A stretch of 64,000 nt of DNA from SHZL01 sp963708905 (GCA_963708905.1 CAVPUV010000014.1:22136-86135); one strand, 5' to 3'. Shown: positions 16,854 through 25,305, counted from the stretch's first letter. Notes: generated by a model not told the origin, from the sequence alone. Numbers and translations are program-made.

Positions 16854-17788
16854 CGCAGGCTCAGTTCTTTTTTTCGTCCGCTTCTGGTCATCACGCAGGA
16901 TTTTTGCGCGCTCTCGATACGCCCGTTTTCCAGCAAGATCATGGAGCCATTATCCAGAGTGCAGCAAAGGGCGGGTGCAAAGCGGCGGCTGAACAAGGCC
17001 ATGCGGCTGCGGCTTGACCCGTCGAGCCGGGACTTCGCGTGCGGCAGGGGAATGAGGCCGTGGACGATCCCCAGACCGGCATCCAGCACTTCCGCATCAC
17101 GCCTGCCCTGGGGCGCATCATCGTGAAACAGCACGATGCGCTCGGCCAGCACCATGGCGCCGGCCGACCACGCGATCAGGGTTTTTTGCGCCAGCAATTC
17201 ACCCAGCCGGAACAGGCGGATGCGGTTGAGCAATACGGCCACGTGGCCACCCGCAATCAGCACCAGACCCGCGGCGGCCACCCGTTGCTGCACGGCATCG
17301 CGGTGAGTGGTGGCGACAGGAAGTTGCAAGGCCGCCCGGCGTTGATCGAATTCACGATGTATGGCGGCGATGCGCCGCACATGGTGGCGATCCAGAGCGC
17401 GCACCTGGGAAATGGCAGCGCGCTGTTCCAGCCGTAACAGCGCGGGCTGACCCGAGGCGCGCAGCAATGTGCGCGCGGCGGCCAGGGTCGGGTTCAGGCG
17501 CAGGCGATACAGGCGTTGTAACTCCTGCAGCTTGTCCTGGCGCTCACGATGAAGGGCCTGGAATTGTGGTTCGCGGGCGAATATGTCTTCCGCCCGGTGG
17601 TAGATACCCAAATCTTCCAACGGGCTTCCAATTTCGGCTTGCAGTTCATCGATTTCCCCCTCCGCATCCCGCCAGCCGGCGGTAATGGTCACGATCGGAC
17701 CATCGACCCCCATAGTCCCGATGGCCTCACCGAGATGGGATTGCGGCGTCTGCGGCCCCAGCATGATCTGTATGCTCATAGCGTCCAT
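16850..17788 (-). CDS. Cyanophycinase-like (peptidase S51 fold) protein
   Basis: 312 residues. The nucleophile region TLIAWSAGAMVL places Ser208 on the strand-turn-helix elbow of the class I glutamine-amidotransferase-like fold, as in cyanophycinase and dipeptidase E, and LVLIAGGHVAVLLNRI precedes it. A roughly 100-residue helical, Arg/Gln-rich stretch (about 75-170) is inserted compared with typical S51 proteins. A second ATG lies three codons in. It heads the leftward cluster; peptidases of this type commonly accompany ATP-grasp ligases that make non-ribosomal peptides, so degradation or tailoring of such a product is inferred. Confidence 0.72.
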   Translation of the reverse strand: MDAMSIQIMLGPQTPQSHLGEAIGTMGVDGPIVTITAGWRDAEGEIDELQAEIGSPLEDLGIYHRAEDIFAREPQFQALHRERQDKLQELQRLYRLRLNPTLAAARTLLRASGQPALLRLEQRAAISQVRALDRHHVRRIAAIHREFDQRRAALQLPVATTHRDAVQQRVAAAGLVLIAGGHVAVLLNRIRLFRLGELLAQKTLIAWSAGAMVLAERIVLFHDDAPQGRRDAEVLDAGLGIVHGLIPLPHAKSRLDGSSRSRMALFSRRFAPALCCTLDNGSMILLENGRIESAQKSCVMTRSGRKKELSLR

Positions 17789-17900
17789 AGCAGACCATTA
17801 CCGCGGCCCGATCGCAAACATTTTTCACTGTGCGCCTTCTGGTGGCCGGCCTGAAATGATGATAGGGTCTGCTTTCCGCTTGCCGGTTCCGGAAACATAA

Positions 17901-18872
17901 ATGGCTTTACACATCTGGGTTATTTTCCTGCTTTTTATATTTCTGATTATCGCGTTTGACCTCGGCGTCTTTCATCGCGAGATCAAGACTCCGACCGTGC
18001 GCGACGCCTTGATCTGGACATCGGTGTGGGTTGCTCTGTCACTGGCCTTCAACGTGGTCGTTTACCTGCTCTATGAGAATAACTACTCATGGGCCGGTCT
18101 GGCCACCGCGCGCCTCACCGGAGCCGAGGCGGCATCGCAGTTCCTGCTCGGTTACGTGCTCGAATATTCCCTGTCGGTAGACAATATTTTCGTCATCGCC
18201 ATGGTGTTCTCGTATTTCCACGTGCCGCGGGAGTTGCAGCACCGGGTACTGTTCTGGGGCATTCTCGGCGCCGTCATTCTGCGCGGCATCATGATCGGGT
18301 TCGGCGTGGCCCTGATCAACAGCTTCGACTGGATGGTCTACGCCTTTGGCGTATTATTGATTTATACCGCGGTGAGGATGATGTTGTTGCGGCAGGATAC
18401 CGTGGAACCCGGCGGCAATACACTGATCAGAATCGCCCATCGCTGGCTGCCCTTTACCGATCGCTTTCACGATCGTCATTTCTTCGTCAAGATCGATGGG
18501 AAGCTGGTGGCCACGCCCTTATTCCTTACTTTGTTGATGGTGGAGAGCAGCGATGTCATGTTCGCGGTGGATTCCATCCCGGCTATTTTCGCGGTGACGC
18601 GTGATCCATTTATCGTCTTTACCTCGAATATTTTTGCCATCCTGGGCCTGCGTTCGCTGTATTTCGTCCTCGCCGGCTACATGGAACGATTCCGCTATCT
18701 GAAACAGTCGCTGGTTTTCGTGCTCGCCTACGTGGGGGTGAAAATGCTCATCAGCAACCATTATCATATTCCTGCCGGGGTATCGCTGGGCATCATTCTC
18801 GGTTTCCTGCTGGTCGGCGTCATCGCTTCGATAGTGGGTTCCGGCAAGTCCCCGGAGCCACCAGAAACGTGA
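17901..18872 (+). CDS. TerC-family integral membrane protein
   Basis: 323 residues, hydrophobic throughout with about 8-9 transmembrane segments. Typical TerC/Alx landmarks are FDLGVFHREIKTPTVRDALI, the acidic motif EYSLSVDNIFVIAMVF and its repeat VESSDVMFAVDSIPAIFAV in the second half. TerC/Alx proteins are linked to manganese export and metalation of secreted proteins. The 112-bp upstream region shows no yybP-ykoY-like structure that I can recognise. It is 4 nt upstream of gabT, so the two are probably co-transcribed, though a functional tie is unclear. Confidence 0.92.
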   Translation: MALHIWVIFLLFIFLIIAFDLGVFHREIKTPTVRDALIWTSVWVALSLAFNVVVYLLYENNYSWAGLATARLTGAEAASQFLLGYVLEYSLSVDNIFVIAMVFSYFHVPRELQHRVLFWGILGAVILRGIMIGFGVALINSFDWMVYAFGVLLIYTAVRMMLLRQDTVEPGGNTLIRIAHRWLPFTDRFHDRHFFVKIDGKLVATPLFLTLLMVESSDVMFAVDSIPAIFAVTRDPFIVFTSNIFAILGLRSLYFVLAGYMERFRYLKQSLVFVLAYVGVKMLISNHYHIPAGVSLGIILGFLLVGVIASIVGSGKSPEPPET

Positions 18873-18876
18873 GGCT

Positions 18877-20154
18877 ATGAATAATTCACAGTGGCAGCAA
18901 CGCAAGAACCAGGTGTTTGCCCGCGGCATGGGAAACCTGCTGCCGGTGTTCGTGCAGCGCGCGCGCAATGCGGAAGTGTGGGATCTTGAAGGCAAGCGCT
19001 ACATCGATTTTGCCAGCGGTATTGCGGTGGTCAATACCGGTCACAGCCATCCGCATATCGTTCAGGCCGTGCGCGCGCAACTGGAAGCCTTCAGCCATAG
19101 CTGCCTGATGGTCGCGCCCTATACCAACGCGGTTGAGTTGGCGGAACGCCTGCTTGCTGCCGCGCCTTTTGCAGCGGGCAGGGCGGTTTTCCTGTCGACC
19201 GGCGCCGAGGCGGTTGAGAACGCGGTAAAGATCGCCCGCGCTCACACCGGCAGGCCGGGCGTGATTGCATTTTCCGGCGGATTTCACGGCCGCACCAATT
19301 TGTGCATGGGGCTGACCGGCAAGGTGGTTCCGTACAAACAGGGTTTCGGGCCGTTTACCCCGGAGATTTATCATGCGCCGTTTCCGGCGGAGTACCTGGG
19401 CGTTAGTGCGGAAGATTCCCTGCAGGCGCTGGAACAGCTGTTCCGGAACGACATCGAGCCTGCTCGTGTCGCCGCCATCATCATTGAACCGATACAGGGC
19501 GAAGGCGGATTTTACCCGGCGCCGGATGGCTTCCTGGCTCGTTTGCGGGAAGTGTGTGACCGCCACGGCATGGTGTTTATCTGTGACGAAATCCAGACCG
19601 GCTTCGGCCGCAGCGGCCGCATGTTCGCTTGTGAATACGAGGGCGTGGCGCCGGATATCATCACCCTGGCCAAAGGCCTGGCCGGCGGCTTTCCCATCGC
19701 TGCCGTGATCGGCAAACACGAGATCATGGACGCAGCGGAACCCGGCGGCCTGGGCGGTACTTATGCCGGCTCGCCGCTGGGCTGCGCGGCCGCTCTGGCG
19801 GTACTTGATGTGATGGAAAAAGAACAACTGTGCCAGCGCTCGGTCGAAGTCGGCCGGCGGCTGGCGGACGGTTTGCGCGGTTTGCAGTCGCAATACCCCG
19901 ACCGGATCGGCGATGTGCGCGGTAAAGGCGCCATGATGGCGATGGAACTGATCCAGTATGGGGACGCCAGGCAGCCGGATGCCGAGCTGACCAGGGCGCT
20001 GATTGCCGCGGCTGGTAGAAACGGCTTGCTGCTGCTTTCCTGCGGCGTGCGTGGCAACGTGATTCGCATTCTGGCGCCACTGACGATTCCGTTCGATCAC
20101 CTGGATGAAGGTCTGGCTATCCTGGGCGCAAGCTTCGCCGCCTGCGTCAAGTAA
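18877..20154 (+). CDS. gabT: 4-aminobutyrate aminotransferase (class III, PLP)
   Basis: 425 residues, the usual length. PLP contacts include STGAEAVENAVKIAR (phosphate loop), FHGRT, the Asp of FICDEIQTGFGRSG and the Schiff-base lysine in ITLAKGLAGGFPIAAVIG. GTYAGSPLGCAAALAVLD is also canonical. It transfers the amino group of GABA, or of similar omega-amino acids, to 2-oxoglutarate in the cytosol, giving succinate semialdehyde. No semialdehyde dehydrogenase (gabD) is adjacent. Specificity for GABA against other omega-amines is inferred from similarity only. Confidence 0.88.
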   Translation: MNNSQWQQRKNQVFARGMGNLLPVFVQRARNAEVWDLEGKRYIDFASGIAVVNTGHSHPHIVQAVRAQLEAFSHSCLMVAPYTNAVELAERLLAAAPFAAGRAVFLSTGAEAVENAVKIARAHTGRPGVIAFSGGFHGRTNLCMGLTGKVVPYKQGFGPFTPEIYHAPFPAEYLGVSAEDSLQALEQLFRNDIEPARVAAIIIEPIQGEGGFYPAPDGFLARLREVCDRHGMVFICDEIQTGFGRSGRMFACEYEGVAPDIITLAKGLAGGFPIAAVIGKHEIMDAAEPGGLGGTYAGSPLGCAAALAVLDVMEKEQLCQRSVEVGRRLADGLRGLQSQYPDRIGDVRGKGAMMAMELIQYGDARQPDAELTRALIAAAGRNGLLLLSCGVRGNVIRILAPLTIPFDHLDEGLAILGASFAACVK

Positions 20155-20180
20155 TTGACCGCCATTCGTCTCAGGCATCC

Positions 20181-21287
20181 ATGAAAGTCAACGGCACACC
20201 GCAGCGCTCCATCCGCCTGGGTGGGGATGGATGGTCGGTGGACATCATCGACCAGACGCATTTGCCGCACGCTTTTGTCATGCGCAACTTGCGTTGCGTC
20301 GAAGACGCCGCCGAGGCGATTCAGGTGATGAGGGTGCGCGGCGCGCCCTTGATCGGGGCAACCGCAGCCTATGGACTGGCACTGGCCATGCGCGACGCGC
20401 CGGACGATGCATCGCTGGCACGAAGCTGCGAATTGTTGGCCGCCACCCGTCCCACCGCGGTCAATCTGCGCTGGGCGCTGCAGCGTATGCGCACTGCGCT
20501 GAACCGGCAAGCACCAGAGCGGCGCAGCCAAACCGCCTATGCCCTGGCCGCGGCCGTGTGTGACGAAGATGTCGAAATCAACCGGCGCATCGGCGAACAC
20601 GGATTGGGTTTAATCCAGGGTATCCACCAGCGACGCGCCAGGGATGGAGTGCTGCACATCCTCACACACTGCAATGCCGGTTGGCTGGCGACCGTGGATT
20701 GGGGCACCGCGCTGGCGCCGATTTACCAGGCGCACGACAGCGGATTGGCGCTGCACGTGTGGGTGGATGAGACGCGGCCGCGCAACCAGGGCGCAGCGCT
20801 GACGGCCTGGGAGTTGTCCGCCCACGGCATACCCCATGACGTGATTGTAGACAATGCGGGTGGGCACCTGATGCAACATGGCCTGGTCGACCTGTGCATC
20901 ACCGGCACCGACCGCACCACGCGCGATGGCGATGTATGCAACAAGATCGGCACTTACCTCAAAGCCCTGGCGGCATTCGATAATGACGTGCCCTTTTACG
21001 TGGCGCTGCCGAGCCCGAGCATCGACTGGTCGATGTCGGGAGGGCTGGCCTCGGTCCCCATCGAGGAACGCGATCCGTCTGAAGTGACCGAAGTGCTTGG
21101 TCTCGATTCCACCGGCAAGCTGGCGAGCGTGCGCATCACTCCGGCCGCTACCACGGCGCGTAATTTTGCTTTCGACGTCACGCCGGCGCGCCTGGTAACG
21201 GGTTTGATCACCGAGCGCGGAGTCTGCGCGGCCAGCGAGCGCGGCCTGTTGTCGCTGTTTCCGGAACAAGGAGTGGCCTGCGCATGA
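20181..21287 (+). CDS. mtnA: S-methyl-5-thioribose-1-phosphate isomerase
   Basis: 368 residues of the MtnA/eIF2B-like fold. Signature pieces are VMRVRGAPLIGATAAYGLA, the catalytic Cys in ILTHCNAGWLATVDWGTAL and the catalytic Asp in TGTDRTTRDGDVCNKIGTY. It converts methylthioribose-1-phosphate to methylthioribulose-1-phosphate in salvage of methylthioadenosine. It overlaps the aldolase gene by 4 nt, and no mtnB, mtnC or mtnD is visible, which points away from the classical salvage route. Confidence 0.93.
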   Translation: MKVNGTPQRSIRLGGDGWSVDIIDQTHLPHAFVMRNLRCVEDAAEAIQVMRVRGAPLIGATAAYGLALAMRDAPDDASLARSCELLAATRPTAVNLRWALQRMRTALNRQAPERRSQTAYALAAAVCDEDVEINRRIGEHGLGLIQGIHQRRARDGVLHILTHCNAGWLATVDWGTALAPIYQAHDSGLALHVWVDETRPRNQGAALTAWELSAHGIPHDVIVDNAGGHLMQHGLVDLCITGTDRTTRDGDVCNKIGTYLKALAAFDNDVPFYVALPSPSIDWSMSGGLASVPIEERDPSEVTEVLGLDSTGKLASVRITPAATTARNFAFDVTPARLVTGLITERGVCAASERGLLSLFPEQGVACA

Positions 21288-21931
21288 TCCAGGATCCGCG
21301 CCGCCAACTGATCGAGACCGCGGTGGGCATGAACGCCAGCGGCATCAATTGCGGCACTGCGGGCAACGTCAGCCTGCGTCACGGAGACGGCATGCTGATC
21401 ACGCCATCAGGCGCCTGTTACGACGATCTGCGCCCCGGCGACATCGTTCCGGTGTCACTGCAGGGACAGTGGGATGAAGGCCGGCAGCCGTCGAGCGAAT
21501 GGCGCTTTCACCGCGACATTTACCGCCAGCGCGCGGACGCCCATGCCGTGGTGCACGCCCACCCGGTGCATTGCACCGCGCTGGCCTGCCTGGGCAAGGC
21601 CATCCCGGCTTTCCACTACATGGTGGCTGTCGCCGGCGGCGCAGACATCCGTTGCGCCCCTTATGCCACCTTCGGCACGCAGGAATTATCGGATCATGTG
21701 CTGCAGGCTCTGGCCGGGCGCAAAGCCTGCCTGCTGGCCAATCATGGACTGGTGTGCCTGGAGAGTGATCTGCCGCGAGCGCTGGCGCTGGCGATCGAGG
21801 TCGAAAACCTGGCGCGGACTTATTGCCAGTGCCTGGCGGTGGGGAAACCCGTGCTGCTGGACGCGGCGGAAATGGCGCGTGTGATCGAGAAATTCCGCCA
21901 CTACGGAGCCGATGCTCATCCTCGCGATTAG
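21284..21931 (+). CDS. Class II aldolase (FucA-like), probable methylthioribulose-1-phosphate aldolase
   Basis: 215 residues, the size of fuculose-1-phosphate aldolase. Zinc ligands are visible in VVHAHPVHCTA and ACLLANHGLV; the catalytic Glu is in PSSEWRFHRDIY; the phosphate-binding GTAGNVSLRHGDGMLITPSG is intact. It resembles FucA (IPAFHYMVAVAGG, APYATFGTQELSDHV) more than the related dehydratase MtnB. Coupling to mtnA by a 4-nt overlap suggests that it cleaves methylthioribulose-1-phosphate to dihydroxyacetone phosphate and methylthioacetaldehyde, the DHAP-shunt reaction known from Rhodospirillum rubrum and E. coli strains. Fuculose-phosphate aldolase proper is the alternative. Confidence 0.82.
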   Translation: MIQDPRRQLIETAVGMNASGINCGTAGNVSLRHGDGMLITPSGACYDDLRPGDIVPVSLQGQWDEGRQPSSEWRFHRDIYRQRADAHAVVHAHPVHCTALACLGKAIPAFHYMVAVAGGADIRCAPYATFGTQELSDHVLQALAGRKACLLANHGLVCLESDLPRALALAIEVENLARTYCQCLAVGKPVLLDAAEMARVIEKFRHYGADAHPRD

Positions 21932-22266
21932 CCACCCAATTCCGCAGTGATCCGTTCTTTCACCTGCTGCAGCCGGGCCGGGCTTACCGAGCCGATTTTC
22001 TCTGCATCGGAAGCTTCGATGGTGGCGATCTTGGCTGAGCGTATTACCGATGGAAAGGGCAGTCCCACCATCTTTAAATTCGCAACGGGAACATCCTCAG
22101 GCCAGGCACGATTACGGGCACTGGTAATCATGGCGACCCACAACAAGCCATGCCGTTTTCCCAGTTTACCGGTGGAAATGACCAAAGCCGGTCTTGACTG
22201 CCGAGTGGGCCTGTCGGTGTAGGGAAAAGGGACCTTGATAACGTCCCCTTGCTTAAAGTTTGGCAT
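21928..22266 (-). CDS. MazF/PemK-family endoribonuclease toxin
   Basis: 112 residues starting at ATG 22266, inside the end of the antitoxin gene (14-nt overlap), with AGAGG just upstream. The family start FKQGDVIKVPFPYTD, the RPALVIST strand and the IRSAKIATIEASDAEKIG segment are typical of MazF/PemK toxins, which cleave RNA at short sequence motifs. The frame is open further upstream to 22320 but that would lie across the antitoxin. It looks intact. It converges with the aldolase gene, overlapping its last 4 bases. Confidence 0.88.
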   Translation of the reverse strand: MPNFKQGDVIKVPFPYTDRPTRQSRPALVISTGKLGKRHGLLWVAMITSARNRAWPEDVPVANLKMVGLPFPSVIRSAKIATIEASDAEKIGSVSPARLQQVKERITAELGG

Positions 22267-22471
22267 AAGCCTCTGCATCCGCCGCGCTGCTCCATTCATC
22301 GAATGTGCGGAAAGGGTCATCCGTCATCTTTCCACCGTGCGCTTTGGTAAGAATGACGTGATCATCGACGATCTGATATTCAAGCTCGTCACCGGGCTTG
22401 AGTTGCAAAGCGCGGCGTACCGCCTGCGGAATGGTGGTCTGGGCTTTGGAGGTGAGTTTGCTGAGGATCAT
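22253..22471 (-). CDS. AbrB/MazE-family antitoxin
   Basis: 72 residues. The N-terminal swapped-hairpin AbrB domain reads SKLTSKAQTTIPQAVRRALQ then LKPGDELEYQIVDDHVILTK; the C-terminal tail (DPFRTFDEWSSAADAEAYA) is the acidic toxin-binding part. Three ATG codons are clustered (22480, 22477, 22471), none with a good ribosome-binding site; the last is chosen because relatives start close to ILSKLTSK. It is first in the operon and should repress it through the palindrome in the promoter. Confidence 0.87.
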   Translation of the reverse strand: MILSKLTSKAQTTIPQAVRRALQLKPGDELEYQIVDDHVILTKAHGGKMTDDPFRTFDEWSSAADAEAYAKL

Positions 22472-22499
22472 ATGCATCATGATGGATTTTGCCACTATT

Positions 22500-22528
22500 C
22501 TTATAGTAAGGAAATTCCTTGCTCTCAA
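22500..22528 (-). promoter_or_regulatory. MazE-type promoter with a palindromic operator in the spacer
   Basis: Reading the minus strand, TTGAGA (22528-22523) and TATAAG (22505-22500) are separated by exactly 17 nt. The spacer contains the perfect palindrome AAGGAATTTCCTT (22508-22520). The -10 box is about 20-29 nt before the antitoxin start codons. A swapped-hairpin antitoxin bound to this palindrome would block RNA polymerase directly, the expected autoregulation. Confidence 0.6.
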
Positions 22529-22847
22529 CAATGGGTGCTCGGTTAGTATTTACCCGTGTTACCTCTCTGAGAATAGGAAATCAGAGTTCGTTGGCGTGAG
22601 CAATCAGCGAAGTGTTCTACAGGCTTGTCCATCGTTGAACTGCCTGGCCCGCTCAATAAATGAGGAGTATGGTTGTTGAATACTTGCGGATTCTGGAGAA
22701 AAGGGCGTTAATACTTACTATCCACAAAAAATCGACGGCGATAATGACGGCACTTCCCGCGAGTCACAATGGTGCAATTAGCCGCCCCTGGCCTTTTGCT
22801 GTACTTCACGCTCCTGAAAGCGACGCTCGTTAGAGTTCTGCCTTGGG
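22529..22847. other. Left part of A+T-rich accessory island, no gene recognised
   Basis: About 320 bp between the toxin-antitoxin promoter and the zinc-motif ORF. No ORF here has a recognisable product or a ribosome-binding site, and no RNA gene is seen. Composition changes here towards A+T, suggesting the left boundary of acquired DNA. Confidence 0.45.
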
Positions 22848-23201
22848 TTGTCTGCGGCTAGCAAAAACACGTTGAAGATTACCGACAAAATTTGGACCGC
22901 TTTAACGGCGTCGGGTCCTATGTGTGATGATTGCCTTTCGTCGTTGTCGTCCGTGAAGCCGCGACAGACCATAAATATCAGATGTCGTGAGATGGAGCGC
23001 GCCGGTGATTTAGAACGGCACAAAGATATGTGTCCGCAATGCAACGTGATGAAGATAGTTAACAGTCAACGAATGGAGGGTAGCGCATCATCCTGTTCAA
23101 CGAGTTTGGAACGCGGGCTACAACGCACTAAAGGTAGAGTAGAAATATCGCGGTTTTCGGAAGGAGACTTTCCTGCCAATAAAATGGAAAGAGTCATTTG
23201 A
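22848..23201 (+). CDS. Small protein with paired Cys motifs, putative zinc-binding winged helix
   Basis: 117 residues from a TTG start (no in-frame ATG before the first Cys pair). Residues 10-70 look like a real domain: ITDKIWTALTASGPMCDDCL, then RQTINIRCREMERAGDLER and MCPQCNVMKIVNS. Cys26/29 and Cys62/65 (CxxC each) would bind one zinc around a winged-helix-like core. I recall similar small domains near restriction and defence genes but cannot name the family. The last 45 residues look unstructured. Its stop overlaps the next ORF (TTGA). Start and even coding status are moderately uncertain. Confidence 0.5.
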   Translation: MSAASKNTLKITDKIWTALTASGPMCDDCLSSLSSVKPRQTINIRCREMERAGDLERHKDMCPQCNVMKIVNSQRMEGSASSCSTSLERGLQRTKGRVEISRFSEGDFPANKMERVI

Positions 23202-23434
23202 AGCGATCAGGATTCAATAGGACGTTTGTGGTCATCTTTGCGGAAGATAGATTGTTTTACGAGGGCGCGCAGGGCGGTATTTATGGACTTTTCCGTGGTG
23301 GTCGCAATCTCACAGGCACGGTTAGGAAACCAACCGGCAAACGAGATTCAGAAGTAACGATCACAGGAAACTACTCAATAAGTTGGTATGACGTTTCTGG
23401 TTCGCTAAAGTACACCGTAATTGAAGCACAGTAA
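23198..23434 (+). CDS. Hypothetical small protein
   Basis: 78 residues from TTG at 23198, overlapping the stop of the preceding ORF. The sequence is rich in beta-type residues (TFVVIFAEDRLFYEGAQGG, EVTITGNYSISWYDVSGSL) with no signal peptide or membrane segment. I do not recognise it. Its overlap with the zinc-motif ORF and its position 44 nt before the PH/SHOCT gene suggest one transcript, but no ribosome-binding site supports it. Confidence 0.35.
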   Translation: MKRSGFNRTFVVIFAEDRLFYEGAQGGIYGLFRGGRNLTGTVRKPTGKRDSEVTITGNYSISWYDVSGSLKYTVIEAQ

Positions 23435-23478
23435 TCACTACCAGCAGCAAATGGCATACCCAATCGGGAGGTCTTGCG

Positions 23479-25077
23479 ATGTGGAAGAAGCTTTTTGGGA
23501 ACGAGCGTGATCCCGAGGAAATTCAGCATATTCCTGAAGACATTGGGCACTCTACTACTGAGGTTCCGCATATTCAGGCTGAAATACGTCTTGAAAGTGA
23601 CGAGTCTTGTTGCTTGGAAGTTCCCGCGATATGGGCACGCCGACAGAAAAGTCGCCGCACTTACAAAGGGGGCGGCCTAACGGTTCGAGTAGCCAGTGGC
23701 GTTTATCTCCGCGGAGGAGGAGGTCAATCAGATCCCTCAGAATCAGTTGAGAACATATCAGCCGGCCGCCTTTTCGTTACAACCAAGCGACTTGTGTTTC
23801 ATGGTCACTCCAAATCTACAACTTTAAGGCTCGGAGACATAGCAAACATACTCCACGGTCCAGACCACATGCAGCTCATTTTCGAAGGTGCCCCGACAGA
23901 GTTGTTCATCATCGACCAAAAACTGCTCAAGCATGAAAAAGTTCGACAATTGATTTCACGTGTTTGGTTGGTCGCCCGAGACGGGGGATTTATTGGGTTG
24001 GATCAAAAGTCCTTACCCGACGAAAAGGGGGTACAAGGGCGTCTAGAGCAACTACGGGAGGACATCGAAAAGTTAAGCGCCGAAATTGAGGAGAATTCCG
24101 ATACTGTCGATGCTGATCTGGCCAAATTTTCGAAGATTGTGAATAACATCCTTGAAATTGAGTCCTGCAAAAAGTCGAGTTTCCCCGACCAACGCTATAG
24201 AGCACATGTTCCTCGCGGCCACTTAATCATTCGCATTCTTGATGGCAAGCACGCAGGTGATTCCAGTTCTGCGGAAGCTGATCGTCAGTTGGACAGAATT
24301 CGAGATATCGAAAAACCGATCTTTCCCATATTGACTGATTTACAAATATTCAATGAACAACGAATGTCTCAATGGATCGAGCATTCCACTTTCGATGGGC
24401 AGACGGGGCTTGCTGGCCAAGCGTATCAGTTCGCATTCGACCGCCAGATCGCTTGGGACCCTATAGATGATGATGGGCATGATTCCTTTGATGTGAACTG
24501 GGACCGGCAAGCTAGAACGCAAAAAATGGGCCATACAATGATCACAATGTTTCATGACTGTGAGGCATTGGCCCATCGTTCAGGCATTGTGGATATTCTG
24601 GACGAGGATTTTTTTGCGTATGTTGCCGCAATTGCAGCAGCAGAGAATATTTGCGTGGAGCGATTTGGAGCAGAAGTTTGGGAAGAGGTCAATGACGCAC
24701 CTGTTCTTGCTGCTGGGCCTGAAAGGCTTGATCTAATTCACCGATTTATTGCCGAAATTAGTTCTGAGGTTAACGAAGCAGTCGAGGGCTCATACTCAAA
24801 TATGGAGTCGTCCTTTGACGAAGGGATAAGAGAATTGTTGGTTGAAAGCAATGATGCAAATTCATTCTACAGAAACGCGATTTATGCGGCTGAGGAGTTT
24901 TGGCTTAAAGTTATTAGCGCCTCCCAAGCCGAAGACGTTTCTAAGCCAACAACACACCGATTGGGCGACTCTGACATCGAGCAAAGACTGGCCAGACTCA
25001 AATCGCTCTTTGATAAAGGAGCCGTATCAGAGCTTGAATATCAGCGCCAGCGTCAGCGAATCCTCGGGGAGGTATAG
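23479..25077 (+). CDS. Large protein with a PH-like N-terminal domain and C-terminal SHOCT domain
   Basis: 532 residues with a strong ribosome-binding site (GGGAGG about 8 nt before the ATG). Residues about 58-148 resemble a bacterial PH-like module: RRTYKGGGLTVRVASGVYLR, then SAGRLFVTTKRLVFHGH and a strand-rich end. Residues 175-215 are a short coiled coil (QGRLEQLREDIEKLSAEIEE). The middle 300 residues are unrecognised, acidic and mostly helical, with two His-rich spots (MGHTMITMFHDCEALAHRSG). The last 32 residues are a SHOCT domain (RLARLKSLFDKGAVSELEYQ). SHOCT and PH-like parts usually mediate oligomer or membrane association. No catalytic motif is evident. Codon use is more A+T-rich than flanking genes, indicating acquisition. 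Confidence 0.75.
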   Translation: MWKKLFGNERDPEEIQHIPEDIGHSTTEVPHIQAEIRLESDESCCLEVPAIWARRQKSRRTYKGGGLTVRVASGVYLRGGGGQSDPSESVENISAGRLFVTTKRLVFHGHSKSTTLRLGDIANILHGPDHMQLIFEGAPTELFIIDQKLLKHEKVRQLISRVWLVARDGGFIGLDQKSLPDEKGVQGRLEQLREDIEKLSAEIEENSDTVDADLAKFSKIVNNILEIESCKKSSFPDQRYRAHVPRGHLIIRILDGKHAGDSSSAEADRQLDRIRDIEKPIFPILTDLQIFNEQRMSQWIEHSTFDGQTGLAGQAYQFAFDRQIAWDPIDDDGHDSFDVNWDRQARTQKMGHTMITMFHDCEALAHRSGIVDILDEDFFAYVAAIAAAENICVERFGAEVWEEVNDAPVLAAGPERLDLIHRFIAEISSEVNEAVEGSYSNMESSFDEGIRELLVESNDANSFYRNAIYAAEEFWLKVISASQAEDVSKPTTHRLGDSDIEQRLARLKSLFDKGAVSELEYQRQRQRILGEV

Positions 25078-25085
25078 GTGTTTGA

Positions 25086-25265
25086 AACCGTCACGAGGGA
25101 GGACCCACCGCACGTGCCCTTGGCGAGTCTGTTTTCGTGCAGGCAGAAGACCTCGATGACCTGCGCGAGCAGGTCCGGGACGCCGTGCGTTGCCACTTCG
25201 ACGAGGGCGCATCACCCACTGTCATCCGATTGCACTACGTCCGGGATGAAGTTTTGGCCGCATGA
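25086..25265 (+). pseudogene. Truncated antitoxin remnant (HicB-like partner family)
   Basis: In one frame the sequence reads ARALGESVFVQAEDLDDLRE then QVRDAVRCHFDEG, IRLHYVRDEVLAA and TGA. This is the C-terminal two thirds of a short antitoxin family that I recall being paired with HicA. The N-terminal strand is lost: the frame runs into a stop at 25083, at the end of the SHOCT gene. From the overlapping ATG at 25262 a partner start (MKLPEIT) can be read, but it ends after 17 codons at 25315. Both halves look dead. Confidence 0.55.
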
Positions 25266-25305
25266 AACTCCCCGAGATCACTCAGGTTTCCGCAGCGGTT
25301 TCGTT

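Noticed and set aside
17789..17900. A manganese (yybP-ykoY) riboswitch before the TerC gene
   Set aside because: The 112-bp leader lacks the conserved loops that I would expect; no structure could be supported.
18886..20178. A 430-codon open frame opposite gabT
   Set aside because: Shadow frame in G+C-rich DNA; gabT has all class III aminotransferase motifs on the other strand.
22778..23044. Minus-strand ORF in the accessory island
   Set aside because: It overlaps the zinc-motif ORF, whose Cys pairs look like a real domain; the minus-strand translation has no such pattern.
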